Positions 1 through 12,235 are shown, numbered from the stretch's first letter. The stretch: DNA of 64,000 bases from Plecoglossus altivelis (GCA_036571765.1 BROE01000005.1:3658124-3722123), one strand, 5' to 3'. Notes: generated by a model from the letters alone, not told the origin. Numbers and translations are program-made.

Positions 1-352
1 GGGGGAGGGGGAGGGAGTTGGATAGAGAGAGATGGAGTGGGGGAGAGAGCGATGGAGGGCAGAGAGGAGAGAGATGGAGACAGTGAGAGGTAGAGAGATG
101 GAGGGGTGAGAGAGATGGACGGGTACAGAGAAGAAGGGGAAAGGGAGAGAGAGTTAGAGAGATGGAGAGAAAGAGAGAGAGGGACCAGACGGCAGCTTGG
201 TGTCTGGGATGACTGGGATGATAAACATGATCAACATCCTGTCTGACTGGCAGGTCAGGAGAGATACTCTGCTACAGTTAACACTGCGTGTCCTCTGTTA
301 AAGACTGTGTGTCCTGTTAGACTGTGTGTGTGTGTGTGTGTCTGTTGGACTG

Positions 353-387
<35 letters not shown>

Positions 388-1165
388 GCGTGTGTGTCTG
401 TTAGACTGTGTGTGTGTGTGTGTCTGTTAGACTGTGTGTCTGTTAGACTGTGTGTCTGTTAGACTGTGTGTGTCTGTTAGACTGTGTGTGTGTGTGTGTG
501 TGTGTACTATGTCTGACTGTGTGTGTGCATGCTTAGTACATGGTGAGGTCGGGTCAGTTGCTTGATAGAAGAAGAAGAAGAAGAAGAAGAAGAGAACAGA
601 GGAGGGATAGCAGAAGAAGAAGAGAACAGAGGAGGGATAGAAGAAGAAGAAGAGAGGAGGGATAGATTAAGAAGAAGAGAACAGAGGAGGGATAGCAGAA
701 GAAGAAGAGAACAGAGGAGGGATAGCAGAAGAAGAAGAAGAGAGGAGGGATAGAAGAAGAAGAGAACAGAGGAGGGATAGAAGAAGAAGAAGAGAAGAGG
801 GATAGCAGAAGAAGAAGAGAGGAGGGATAGCAGAAGAAGAAGAAGAAGAAGAGAGGAGGGATAGAAGAAGAAGAAGAGAGGAGGGATAGAAGAAGAAGAA
901 GAGAGGAGGGATAGAAGAAGAAGAACAGAGGAGGGATAGCAAAAGAAGCCCACACCTAAAGCAGAGCAGAGGACAATAGAGTAGGCTACAGTAGAGTCTT
1001 CATAAAGTAGTAAAGTTTTGCGGGGAAACATTACATTTTTATGATTTATTTTCTTTCAACATTTCCAAACTTTTAATAAGAAAAGTCGACTTAATTACAG
1101 CAACAAAGTATTTGCACTTTGTAACTCCTAACCTCAGGTGTACACAAGGGTGTATTCTGTTACAC

Positions 1166-1199
<34 letters not shown>

Positions 1200-2365
1200 T
1201 GTGCGTGCGTGTGTGTGTGTGTGTGCGTGTGCGTGTGCGCGTGCGCGCGCGCGCGTGCGTGCGTGCGTGTGTTTGTGTCAAAGGGATCTTCTCTCGTATG
1301 TTACCCTGTACTAACCTTCCTCAATCCAGCTATCTTCTCCTTCCTACCACACGCTCTTTACTCTGCTCTCCTTTCATCTCTCCTCCTCCCCTTCTCTCTC
1401 CTCCTCCCCTTCTCTCTCCTTCTCTCTCCCCCTCTCCTCCTCCCCTTCTCTCTCCTCCTCTCCTCCTCTCCTCCTCTCCCGCTTTCTTCCGACTCCTGCT
1501 CCTCCTCCCCTTCCTCTCTCCTTCTCTCTCCGCTCTTCCTCCTCCCTTCTCTCTCCTCCTCTCCTCCCTCTCTCGCTTCTTCTCCTCCTCCCCCTCCTCC
1601 TCTCCTCCCTCCTCCTCCCTCCTCCTGCTCCTCCCCTCCTCCTCTCTCCGTCTCCCTCTTCTCTCTGCCTCCTCCCTCTCCTCTCTCTCCCTCCTGCCCT
1701 CCTCCTCCCCTCCTCTCCCTCCTCTCCTTCTCTCTCCTCCTCTCTCCTCCTCCCCTCCTCTCCCTTCTCTCTCCTCCTTCCTCCTCCCTTCCTCTCCTCC
1801 CTCTCCCTTCTCTCCTCGCTGCGCTGCACCCCCCCCTCCTCCTCCCTCCTCTCCCCTCCTCCCCTTCTCTCTCCTCTCTCTCCTCCTCCTCTCCCCTCCT
1901 CTCCTCCTCTCCCCTTCTCTCTCCTTCTCTCTCTTTTCGATTGTGGCTGTTTTGAGAAAGCTTCCTTCGTTTAGTTTCTTCATTTCTGTTTTGTTTCTGC
2001 TCCTCGATGCTGCTGTCTGATCATCATGTTCCCTCCTCCCATCTCTGCTTCTTTTCTCCTGCTGTCTTTTCCTCCTTCTGTCTCCTTCTTCATCATCTCT
2101 CCTCTCTCTGCCTGTGTATCCTCTCTCTCTCTCTTCCTTCTTCCACTCCATCCCTTCATCTCTCTCTCTCTCTCTTCTTCCACTCCATCCCTTCATCTCT
2201 CTCTCTTCCTTCTTCTTCTCCCCTCCATCACTTCAATACTCTCTCTCTCTCTTCTTCCACTCCATCCCTTCATCTCTCTCTCTCTCTTCTTCCACTCCAT
2301 CCCTTCATCTCTCTCTCTCTCTCTTCTTCCACTCGATCCCTTCATCTCTCTCTCTTTCTTCGTAG
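1..2365. repeat. mark4 intron, almost entirely tandem repeats
   Basis: In order: GA-rich (1-180), GT with CTGTTAGA variants (318-510), a 30-base GAAGAAGAGAACAGAGGAGG array (563-945), GT/GC (1165-1275), a 560-base polypyrimidine tract (1375-1935) and a 36-base CACTCCATCCCTTCATCTCT array (2108-2355). No exon was recognised. Confidence 0.85.
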
Positions 2366-2448
2366 GGTCAGTCTTGACCCATCTAAGCGTCCGAGCTCAA
2401 ACAAGTCTGTGTCAGGCTGCACTCTCCCACAGGGATCCAAATCTGTTA
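2366..2448 (+). CDS. mark4: mark4 alternative spacer exon (83 bases)
   Basis: Acceptor TTCTTCGTAG ends at 2365; donor GTAAGT starts at 2449. The exon carries one base, then 27 codons (VSLDPSKRP...GSKSV), then one base. This is the conserved MARK spacer segment known in mammals as VTLDPSKRQNSNR. Its length is 2 modulo 3, so including or skipping it changes the reading frame of both downstream exons. Inclusion gives the short (S-type) C-terminus. Confidence 0.88.
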
Positions 2449-5400
2449 GTAAGTGTTCTTTTTCCCATGTTACCTCACTGGCTGCTTCTCTCTGTGCCTG
2501 CCTAGCTGTCTGCCTGCCTGCCTGCCTGTCTGTCTGCCTGACTACATGCCTGTCTGTCTGACTGACTACCTGTCTGACTACCAGCTCCTGCCTATCTCAT
2601 CCTCCTCCTCTGTCCCCCTGCCTCTATGTGTGTGTGTGTCTGCCTCTATGTGTGTGTGTGTCTGCCTCTATGTGTGTGTTTGTGTGTCTGCCTTTGTGTG
2701 TGTGTGTCTGCCTCTATGTGTGTGTGTCTGCCTCTATGTGTGTGTGTCTGCCTCTATTTGTTTGTGTCTGCCTATGTGTGTGTCTGCCTCTATGTGTGTG
2801 TCTGCCTCTATGTGTGTGTGTCTCCCTGCCTCTGTGTGTGTGTCCTTGCCTCTGTGTGTGTGTCTCCCTGCCTCTGTGTGTGTGTGTGTGTCTGCCTTTG
2901 TGTGTGTGTGTGTGTGTGTGTGTGTCTGTCTCTGTGTGTGTGTCTGTCTCTATGTGTGTGTGTGTCTGCCTCTATTTGTTTGTCTGCCTCTGTGTGTGTC
3001 TGCCTCTATGTGTGTGTCTGCCTCTATGTGTGTGTCTGCCTCTATGTGTGTGTGTCTCCTTGCCTCTGTGTGTGTGTCTCCCTGCCTCTTTGTGCGTGTG
3101 TGTCTCCCTGCCTCTGTGTGTGTGTGTATGTTTGTCCCTGCCTCTCAGCTGGGCTTAGCGCTAGATCGCCCCCTAGAGGGTTGAGCTGATACAGCAGTCA
3201 CTGATCACTCAGTCCTCATGTTACTGGTGCTCCCACCGTGCCGTGTCTCCCTGAGGTGGGATGGTCTCTCCAGAGGGGGTCTCCCACGTCCTGGAACAGC
3301 TGCCACACTGCTGCAGTAGACGTTTCCTGTTGCGTTGAGGTTCTGTCAGTGTTTGAGTGTGACTACACTGCCCCCTATGCGCTGGGGGACACGCTACACA
3401 GGAAGTTTATTTGTACAGCCCTTAGCACAAGCAGTTCCACAGAAGGGTTCGCATAGGCCCACAGAACCGCCCCTTAGGAACAGACTCACACACACACTCA
3501 CACACTCTCACAGAGCACACACACACACGCTCACAGAGCACACACACACAGAGCACACTCACACACTCACACAGAGCACACTCACACACTCACACAGAGC
3601 ACACACACTCACAGAGCACACACACACAGAGCACACTCACACAGAGCACACACACACACAGAGCACACTCACACACTCACACAGAGCACACTCACACACT
3701 CACACAGAGCACACACACACAGAGCACACTTACACCCACTCACAGAGCACACACATACACACTCTCAGAGCACACACACTCACAGAGTGCGCACACACAC
3801 TCGCAGGGACACACACACAGATGCAGGGACACAGACACACACAGATGTAGGGATACAGACACACAAGCACACAGACAGAGACAGGGACACACACACAGAT
3901 GCAGGTACACAGACACACAGAGACACACACAGACAGATGCAGGGACACACACAGATGCAGGTACACAGACACACAGAGACACACACAGACAGAGACAGGG
4001 ACACACACACAGAGGAAGGGACACACAGACAGATGCAGGGACACACAGACACAGAGACAGAAGGGTTAGTGATCAGAGTCCTCCTCCAGGTTAAAGCAGG
4101 ATTAGTTACATAACTCAGCTCTTATCCAGCTCTTACTGATCTCCCTCTGTCTCAGTTAGCTAGCTGTGTCACGTCCTTACACTGCTTACCTGGAACCACA
4201 CACACGCACACACACACACACTCTTACTTCACACACACGCACACACACGCACACACACACACACTCTTACTCACACACACACGCACACACACACACACTC
4301 TTACTCGCACACACACACACACTCTTACTCACACACACACACACGCACACAACACATCTTACTCAACATACACGCACACACACACTCTTACTCACACACG
4401 CACACACACACACACACACACACACTCTTACTCACACACGCACACACACGCGCACACACACACACACACACTTAACCCTTGTGTTCTCTTCAGGGGTCAG
4501 AATGATCCGGAAGTATGTTTAATTCACACACACACGCCCACACACCCAACACACACACACACTCTTACTCACACACAACACGCCACACACACACACTCTT
4601 ACTCTCTCACACACGACTACACACACACACTTCTACACAAATTCACTCTTGTTCTCATACACACACACACATGCATATACTCACACCACACACACACACA
4701 AACACACACACACTCTTACTCAACAAACGCACACACACACACACACACACACTCTTACTCTCACACACACACACACACTCTTACTCACACACGCACACAG
4801 GGAGGCACACACAGGGAGGCACACACAGGGAGGCACACACAGGGAGGCACACACAGGGAGGCACACACACACCCACACGTCTTACTCACACACCTGACCG
4901 CACACGCCAACACAAAACCACACTCTTACTCACACACACACGCACACACACACACACACTCTTACTCACACACGCACACACACACACTCTTACTCTCACA
5001 CACACACACACACACACTCTTACTCACACACACACACACACTCTCTTACTCACACACATCACATTCTACAGAGTTCATGCCACACTCCAGCAGCTAAGGA
5101 CATCTTTGTCAAGGTAGATGTTCATAAAATCCAACATCTCCCCCCTCCCACACACCTCCCCATGCCTTAATCCTGTAAGAGGTCTAGGGTTGCCAGATTG
5201 GTGAGGAAAACCCCCCCATTTAGCGCAGCTTGTAATCCTAGCCTGTCTGTCATCTTGCGTAGCAGCGCCCCCTATGTGTGTTTGGTGCAAGTGCAGGTCT
5301 CTCGTAGCGTCCAGACACCCTCCCCTCCCCTGGTTCCACCCCCAAGCTCTGTACTCCAGCCATCCTGTGCGACTGCACTGTGAGGTTGCAACATTCATCT

Positions 5401-8400
5401 GTGTGTTGATGTTGTTGTTTACAAATCACCCAGTGGAATGTGTGTCTACTGACAGCTGATGATGTCACTGTGGTCAATCTGTGATGTCGTCAGTGAGTCC
5501 GTGCTGTGGTTGGTGTGGCCTTGCTGGTGGAGTGTCACAACAGGAAGGGGAGGGGTTATGTAGGAGGTGTTCTGTTCCTTGATTGGCTGATCTATTCCTA
5601 ACACGCACTTCCTTCTTCCTCTTGAGGGTCACAGACGAACCTGAGAGAGTCTCCAGCCGATCTCCGGTCACAAGGTGAGTTTAAAAACAGTCTGACATTA
5701 AACCAGTCTGACAGTAAACCAGTCTGACACTAAACCAGTCTGACACTAAACCAGTCTGACATTAAACCAGCCTGACAGTAAACCAGTCTGACATTAAACC
5801 AGTCTGACATTAAACCAGCCTGACACTAGCCTATAACATGAAAATAAATTGTGAAAATCTGGGCATAATTACAAATCCTTAAAAGGGGTAGCTGGGGTAG
5901 TGGAGCGCGGGGGGGGGTGATAGTGTTGGGGTGATTGTGATATTATTGGGGTGATCGTGTTGGGGTGATTGTGATAGTGTTGGGGTGATAGTGTTGGGGT
6001 GGTAGTGTTGGGGTGATAGTGTTGGGGAGATAGTGTTGGGGAGATAGTGTTGGGGTGATTGTGTTGGGGTGATAGTGTTGGGGTGATAGTGTTGGGGTGA
6101 TAGTGTTGGGGTGGTAGTGTTGGGGTGATTGTGTTGGGGAGATAGTGTTGGGGTGATTGTGTTGGGGTGATTGTGTTGGGGTGATTGTGTTGGGGTGATT
6201 GTGTTGGGGTGATAGTGTTGGGGTGATTGTGATAGTGTTGGGGTGATAGTGTTGGGGTGGTAGTGTTGGGGTGATTGTGTTGGGGTGATAGTGTTGGGGT
6301 GATTGTGTTGTGGTGATTGTGATAGTGTTGGGGTGATAGTGTTGGGGTGATAGTGTTGGGGTGGTAGTGTTGGGGTGATAGTGTTGGGGTGATTGTGTTG
6401 GGGTGATTGTGTTGGGGTGATAGTGTTGGGGAGATAGTGTTGGGGAGATAGTGTTGGGGTGATAGTGTTGGGGTGATAGTGTTGGGGTGATAGTGTTGGG
6501 GTGATTGTGTTGGGGTGATTGTGTTGGGGTGGTAGTGTTGGGGTGGTAGTGTTGGAGTGATTGTGTTGGAGTGATAGTGTTGGGGTGATTGTGTTGGGGT
6601 GATAGTGTTGGGGTGATTGTGTTGTGGTGGTAGTGTTGGGCTGATAGTGCAGCTGGGAGAAGCTCTGCTGGAGATACTGACCTGTTATCCTCTCTGCTGT
6701 AGATCCACCAGCTCTGCCCCTCTGTCAGGGGAAACTCTCCAGGTAACAGCAGCTCGCTCCATAAGAGCAGCTGGTACGTTAGAGATGTGAATATCCATCT
6801 AGACCATAGACGTGAATATCTATACATCTAGACCATAGACGTGAATATCTATACATCTAGACCATAGACGTGAATATCTATACATCTAGACTATAGACGT
6901 GAATATCTATACATCTAGACCATAGACGTGAACATCTATACATCTAGACCATAGACGTGAATATCTATACATCTAGACCATAGACGTGAATATCTATACA
7001 TCTAGACCATAGACGTGAATATCTATACATCTAGACCATAGACGTGAACATCTATACATCTAGACCATAGACGTGAATATCTATACATCTAGACCATAGA
7101 TGTGAATATCTATACATCTACACATCTAGGCAATAGACGTGAATATCTATATATCTACAAATCTAGGCCATAGTTGTGAATATCTATATATTTATATATC
7201 TGTGACTGTGTGTGCGTATGTTAGCCTCAGCTTCTGTGTGTGGCTAGCCGTGTTTGGTGCTAGAGGACATGTAGACGGACGTAGATCTGTGAGCTTCCAG
7301 ACATGGTTACCTTCAGCGGTGTAAAGTGAAATAGCAAGAACAAAGTGGAAAAAGATCTAAATGTGATTTGACGTTGTTGAGGGGAGCATTTATGGTGAAG
7401 GTTTGATGGAGGAGAAGCGTGTGAGATGTTGTGTGGTGAGTATTGAGTGTTGATGTCATCTTCTCCTAAGATACTATGAGAAGCTGCTGTGTAGCCGAAG
7501 GTAAACATCTTGCTGTTGTTTTGTTTCCTGTGTTTGTTTGTTTGTTTGTTTTATCCTTCTTGTTGTTGACTCACGTGTCCTGATGTTGTAAAGCTCTGAC
7601 TCACAATCGGATCCGGAACTTCCTGGTTCGCTTACGGTTCGTTTGGCTTCCGTTGGTTCCAAACGGAACCGATGGAAGCGTTTCAAACGTTATCTACTGG
7701 TGTACCCTGTGAGCTGAAACAATTACACTGCAAGCGGGTGTATTTGGTCTGATGAGGATGAACATTCCTCAGGGACAAGAGATGTTGTCAGCCACAGATG
7801 AGATGGTAGTTAGTCAAATGAGGAAGTTAGATCATATTAGATGACGATGGTGATGATGTTAGCTCTGCCACCCAACTTTTTTATGAAACTAATTTGTTGT
7901 TTTCCATCTTTTTCTTCTCTCTCTCTCCACCTACACACATCACTTCACTCATGCACCCTGACTCTGAACAACACTTCACCCTCACCCTCTCTCCTCACCC
8001 CCAACTCCCCCTCCTCCCACCCCTCTCTCTCAACTACCTCCTTAACTCTCACTCCCACCCCTCTCTATCACCCACACCCCTCTCTATCACTCCCACCCCT
8101 CTCTATCACTCCCACCCTCACCACGCTCTCTATCACCACCACCCTCTCTATCACCCCTCTCTATCACTCCCACCCTCTCCACCCCTTCACCTCCACAACC
8201 CCACCCCTTCTGTACCCACCGCCTCTTTATTCAGTCCCACCCTCTCCACCCTCTCACTCCCACCTCCCTCACCCCTCTCCACCCCCCTCTCGCCACTCCT
8301 CTCACTCCCACCTCCCTCACTCGCTCTCTATCACTCGCGACCCTCTGCCACCCCTCTTCACTCCCACCCTCCCTCACCCCTCTCTATCACTCCCACCCTC

Positions 8401-8823
8401 CCCCACCCCTCTCTATCACTCCCTCCCCTCTCTATCACCCCAACCTTCACTCACCCACCCCTCTCACTCCCACCCGTCCTCCAACCCAGTCGCCATCTAC
8501 CTGGGCATCAGAAAGCGGCAGAGCCCCGGGCCCCCCGATGCGGCTGGGATGTGAGGGTCCGCAGCCCCCGGGACCCTGCGGAGGTGGTTCTGGCTCTGCG
8601 GGAGGCGGCGCAGGGCTGCGGCTGCCAGGTGCACCTGGCCGGTCCGTTCCTGCTGTCCTGTACTCACGGAGCAGCCGGGGCGCGCGTGGCCTTTGAAGCG
8701 GAGGTGTGTCAGCTGCCAGGAGGGCCGGCGCGTTCCAGCGGCGTCCGCTTCAAACGCCTGTGGGGAGCGCCGCTGGCTTTCAGAGACATCGCCACCCGAG
8801 TATCCAAGGAGCTGGAACTCTGA
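2366..8823 (+). CDS. mark4: MAP/microtubule affinity-regulating kinase 4, last three coding exons (partial gene)
   Basis: MARK kinases phosphorylate the KXGS motifs of tau and MAP2/4 and belong to the Par-1 polarity family. Only the 3' end is in the window: exons 2366-2448, 5627-5674 and 8490-8823. The kinase and UBA domains lie upstream, outside it. The first exon encodes the family spacer (SLDPSKRPSSNKSVSG), the second SQTNLRESPADLRSQ or VTDEPERVSSRSPVT depending on frame, and the last either a 20-residue tail or the C-terminal KA1 domain ending KELEL (human MARK4 ends NDLEL). The long L-type tail and the neighbouring ckm gene identify MARK4 rather than MARK1-3. Splice phases fit: the 83-base exon enters at phase 2 and leaves at phase 1. 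Introns are almost entirely tandem repeats. The identification is family knowledge plus synteny; isoform use is inferred. Confidence 0.88.
2449..5626. repeat. mark4 intron with GT, CA and CTCTTACT arrays
   Basis: 2620-3150 is a TGTGTGTCTGCCTCTA array, 3487-4055 a CACACAGAGCAC array and 4195-5062 a CA array punctuated by CTCTTACT, including five GGGAGGCACACACA units at 4799-4860. At 3410-3482 is a probable dispersed fish repeat (GGAAGTTTATTTGTACAGCC). 5063-5626 is unrecognised single-copy DNA. Confidence 0.8.
5627..5674 (+). CDS. mark4: mark4 penultimate exon (48 bases), open in two frames
   Basis: Acceptor CTCTTGAG ends at 5626; donor GTGAGT starts at 5675. Entered at phase 1 (after the 83-base exon) it reads R-SQTNLRESPADLRSQ. 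Entered at phase 2 (83-base exon skipped) it reads VTDEPERVSSRSPVT. Both match the two human MARK4 isoforms (RSQTNLRESGDLRSQ and VADEPERIGGPEVT). The flanking 300 bases hold only non-coding sequence and a 16-base repeat downstream. Confidence 0.85.
5690..5830. repeat. 16-base tandem repeat
   Basis: About eight copies of CCAGTCTGACATTAAA start 16 bases after the mark4 penultimate exon donor. Confidence 0.9.
5912..6645. repeat. 14-base G-rich minisatellite
   Basis: About 50 copies of TGTTGGGGTGATAG and variants. Every unit has a GGGG tract on the plus strand, so the array can in principle form stacked G-quadruplexes. The minus-strand open frame (HPNTIT repeats) is an artefact. Confidence 0.9.
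6781..7170. repeat. 29-base minisatellite
   Basis: About 12 near-identical copies of CATCTAGACCATAGACGTGA plus AATATCTATA. Units are contiguous without spacers. Confidence 0.92.
7171..7980. other. unique intronic sequence of mark4
   Basis: No exon, repeat or RNA gene was recognised. It is single-copy in appearance. Confidence 0.5.
7981..8475. repeat. CT/CA minisatellite upstream of the mark4 last exon
   Basis: Units of about 19 bases, CTCTCTATCACTCCCACCC, about 20 copies. The array is an unbroken pyrimidine-rich tract running to within 15 bases of the splice acceptor. Confidence 0.88.
8490..8823 (+). CDS. mark4: mark4 last exon: S-type tail (stop 8552-8554) or L-type KA1 domain (stop 8821-8823)
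   Basis: Acceptor CCAACCCAG ends at 8489 after a 500-base CT/CA minisatellite that acts as an oversized pyrimidine tract. Frame A (phase 1 entry) reads VAIYLGIRKRQSPG... and stops at 8552-8554. Frame B (phase 2 entry) reads SRHLPGHQKAAEPR... and then about 90 residues of KA1 domain, ending RVSKELEL. KA1 domains bind acidic phospholipids and the kinase domain, so only the frame B product keeps membrane targeting and autoinhibition. The exon is much richer in G+C than its surroundings. No frame damage is seen. Confidence 0.9.
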
Positions 8824-9599
8824 GGGAGGAGCTTGGGGAGGGGCGGGGCTTGGGGAGGGGCTAAAGAGGGGTGGGGGGAGGGGCTTTAGGGGTGGATGGA
8901 CGACTGGAGGAGGAAGAAGAGGAGGAGGAGAAGGAGGAAGGGCGAGCCAGACGAAATGAGAGAACAGACTTTGACGTCCGCTCCTTCAGCACCTCGCCAG
9001 CCTCGCCAGCCTCTGCGCACCCCCCCTCCCTCCCCCTCCTCACCCCCCCTCCCTCCCCCTCAGGACAACCTTTGTTGCCAATGGGGGGGGGGGGGGGGGG
9101 GGGGGCAACGTTGATAGAAAGACGCGGACGGAAACCTGCGACCTTGAACCCCACGACCGGCGTACGATCTGTGACCTCTGACCCCTGCTTAGACTCCGCC
9201 TCCCCAGACACGCCTTTGAACCCACTGATCTCCGACTGTTGTTTTTTTATGGTTGATTTTAACGTTATGATTTGGGATATTTACAGATGAAGATGTTGTA
9301 AGTGTCACGATCGCTCCGTTTTTTTGTTGTTCAGTCCTTTTTGAGAGCTGCTATTTAAAAAGGTTTTCAAATTTGAGTTCTATTAGCTTTTGTCGTTGTT
9401 TCTTCCTTGATTTAGAGGGGGCGGGGCCTCTGCTGTCGCCTAGCAACGCAGGCGTAGTGCATATTGGGTGAGGGAGGGCGTGGCCCCTTCAGTTCGGCCC
9501 TCCTGCCTGTAGGGGGAGACATGCAGAACTGCAGGCAACACTAACTGAATGACGCTGGAATGGAACGCCACAATCCTTATATCTCGCTTCCTCCTTTTG

Positions 9600-9950
9600 T
9601 GTAGTGTGTGTGCGAGTGCATGTGTGTGTGTGTGCGTGTGCAAGTGCGTGCGTGTGTGTGTGCGTGCGTGCGCCAGTGAGCTGTCTGATATCGATGTCTG
9701 AATGGGTGATGATGATGATGGTGGTGATGATGGTGTCGGTGATGATTGTGATGATGATAGTGATGAGGATGATGATAGTGGTGTTGGTGATGATAGTGAT
9801 GATGATAGTGATGATGATAGTGATGATGATAGTGATGATGATGGTGGTGATGATGGTGATGATGATAGTGATGATGGTGATGATGATGGTGATGATGATA
9901 GTGATGATGGTGATGATGATAGTGATGATGGTGACAGTGACTGCTTCTCT
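9600..9950. repeat. GT tract followed by GATGATGATAGT array
   Basis: 9600-9690 is a GT/GC microsatellite. 9705-9945 is a GAT trinucleotide array that yields false Asp-rich and Ile/Thr-rich frames on both strands. Confidence 0.88.
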
Positions 9951-10436
9951 GAGCCTCGTTCTATAAGGTTCTTGTTTACCTGGTCGCACTTTAGTTTTAG
10001 CAACACCCCCTGCCACACCTGCCACACCTGCCTCCACCTGCCACATCTGCCACACCTGCCTCCACCAGGAACCCTGACTCCTGGGTCACATGATCACGTC
10101 TCCAGCTTCTTCAAGATGGCCGCTCTCCTGCTCGTACACGTTCGCCCACAGAAGAAGCTTCTTCCTCAACCTTCACGCTAAAGTCCCGCCCCCACGACCG
10201 TTTGGAAAACAGTTACTCAAACAATGTGCCCAACAACAGCCCAAACAATGTGATGGTGCGAACCAGACGTAAGAGTTTCTAAACTTGATTTGTTCTCGTA
10301 AGCTTGACGTTTTTAAACTTGATTTGTTGTAGAAACGCACGTTTATACAACGTAAAACGTTTGTCCGGAAAGTTCTTGTTTGGTTCAGACTCGTAAATAC
10401 AGTCCCGCCTTCTCGTTTGTTCACAACAAAGAAAAG

Positions 10437-10617
10437 TCTGGGTTTACAGAACCAGAACCAGAATCAAAATCCGTTTTTATTCGCCATGCAAGATATACAA
10501 GCACAGAATTTACTGTGGCAGGAAAGTGCAAACATAGAACACATATGGAACATAATGAAGATAGATGAAAATATAATAAAAATCTATTATAAAATTCTAA
10601 TAAGATCAAAAGTGGAC
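10437..10617. repeat. dispersed fish repeat remnant
   Basis: The stretch has the layout of a repeat common in ray-finned fish: a short ACCAGAACCAGAATC lead-in, then TTTTTATTCGCCATGCAAG, then ATACAAGCACAGAATTTACT. Recognition is from memory of the family layout, without a library search. It contributes the AATAAA at 10575 that could end the mark4 mRNA. Confidence 0.5.
10575..10580 (+). promoter_or_regulatory. candidate mark4 poly(A) signal AATAAA
   Basis: A canonical hexamer 1.75 kb past the mark4 stop, inside a dispersed repeat. A second one at 11771-11776 is an alternative. No GT-rich downstream element decides between them. Confidence 0.35.
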
Positions 10618-10834
10618 ACCTGCCTGTGACAGAGAGAAAAGGTTTCTCTCGTGACAAACTTCCAAATCGTCGTCTCTCTCTCTCTCCTCCTCCTCCTCCC
10701 AGATGAGTTTCTGATTGGCCAACCCGACATGTGGATGGGTTTGTGTGCGTGACAGGGGGCGGGGTGTTTTAGAATGTCAACACATCACATCTTCTAAAAA
10801 CGACCACCAGTAAGACGTCAGCAAGCCTGATTTT

Positions 10835-10844
10835 AAGACAGACA

Positions 10845-10897
<53 letters not shown>

Positions 10898-10945
10898 ACA
10901 GACAGACAGGGTGTTGACAGACAGACAGACAGGCAGGGTGTTGAC

Positions 10946-10980
<35 letters not shown>

Positions 10981-11155
10981 GGCAGGCAGGGAGTTGACAG
11001 ACACAGACAGGCAGGGTGTTGACAGACAGACAGGCAGACAGACAGACAGACAGGCAGGCAGGGTGTTGACAGACAGACAGACAGACAGACAGGCAGGGTG
11101 TTGACAGACAGACAGACAGACAGACAGGCAGGGTGTTGACAGACAGACAGACAGA
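10835..11155. repeat. CAGG/CAGA tetranucleotide array
   Basis: CAGGCAGG and CAGACAGA runs with periodic GGGTGTTGACAGACAGACAG units. Confidence 0.9.
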
Positions 11156-11449
11156 CCTGTCTAAACAAGCTCACGTCTCTCTAAACGTCTGTAGGCATAT
11201 TTGTCTTTTCGTTGAATCTCTTCTGATTGTCTTGCAGCTTCAGGTTAGCAGGTCAGCAACATCAGTTTCGTTTTCTTCTGATTGTTCCTCTTTTCAGTTC
11301 AGGCGAAATGCTTCGTAACCACCGATGTCTTAAAATGTGAACGTTGTAATTTAGGGCTTATTTATTCTAGAAGCAGGGCGGCTTTGGGACTCAACTCAGC
11401 TAGATACAGCTGATGACTTTACACTACTCTCTCAAAGAGTAGGACACAC

Positions 11450-11605
11450 TGTAGTGTGTGTGTGTGTGGGTGTGTGTGTGTGTGTGTGTGTGGGCGTGTA
11501 TGTGTGTGTGTTTGTGTGTGTGGGTGTGTGTGTGGGTGTGTGTGTGTGTGGGTGGTGGTGTGTGGTGATGTGGGCGTGTATGTGTGTGTGTTTGTGTGTG
11601 TGGGC

Positions 11606-11638
<33 letters not shown>

Positions 11639-11700
11639 GTGGGTGGGTGTGTGTGTGTGGTGCGGTGTGTGTGTGTGTGTGTGCGTGTATGGACGTGTGT
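11450..11700. repeat. GT/GGGTG microsatellite
   Basis: (GT)n with GGGTG and GGGCGTGTATG interruptions. Confidence 0.9.
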
Positions 11701-11827
11701 ATATATACCAGGGGGTATCTAGAAATGACCTGCAGTCCTGCATGTCTCAACCAATAATGTGTGAAGCAAAAATAAATACGTCTTTCAGAAACAACCCACC
11801 TGTGGATGTTTGTTCTCATTCTATCTG

Positions 11828-12235
11828 AGCGTGCAAGAGTGTGTGTGAGCGTGCAAGAGTGTGTGAGCGTGCAAGAGTGTGTGTGAGCGTGCAAGAGTGT
11901 GTGTGTGCGTGCAAGAGTGTGTGTGTGAGCATGCAAGAGTGTGTGTGAGCGTGCAAGAGTGTGTGTGAGCGTGCAAGAGTGTGTGTGAGCGTGCAAGAGT
12001 GTGTGTGAGCGTGCAAGAGTGTGTGAGCGTGCAAGAGTGTGTGTGTGAGCGTGCAAGAGTGTGTGTGTGAGCGTGCAAGAGAGTGTGTGTGAGCGTGCAA
12101 GAGTGTGTGTGTGCGTGCAAGAGTGTGTGTGTAAGCGTGCAAGAGAGTGTGTATGAGTGTGCAAGAGTGCGTGTGTGTGAGCGTGCAAGAGTGTGTGTAT
12201 GAGTGTGCAAGAGTGCTGTGTGTTAGCGTGCGAGT
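11828..12235. repeat. 20-base minisatellite between mark4 and ckm
   Basis: About 20 copies of AGCGTGCAAGAGTGTGTGTG ending just below the ckm poly(A) site. Confidence 0.9.

Noticed and set aside
1330..2196. 288-codon Arg/Glu-rich minus-strand frame
   Set aside because: Translation of a polypyrimidine/polypurine tract; compositionally simple.
2453..3189. Several 170-240-codon Cys/Val-rich frames
   Set aside because: Translations of a TGTGTGTCTGCCTCTA array in three frames; no family match.
5943..6827. 294-codon minus-strand frame rich in HPNTIT
   Set aside because: Frame created by the 14-base G-rich array; no domain.
6781..7170. CRISPR-like regular repeats
   Set aside because: Units are contiguous with no unique spacers, and this is a vertebrate genome.
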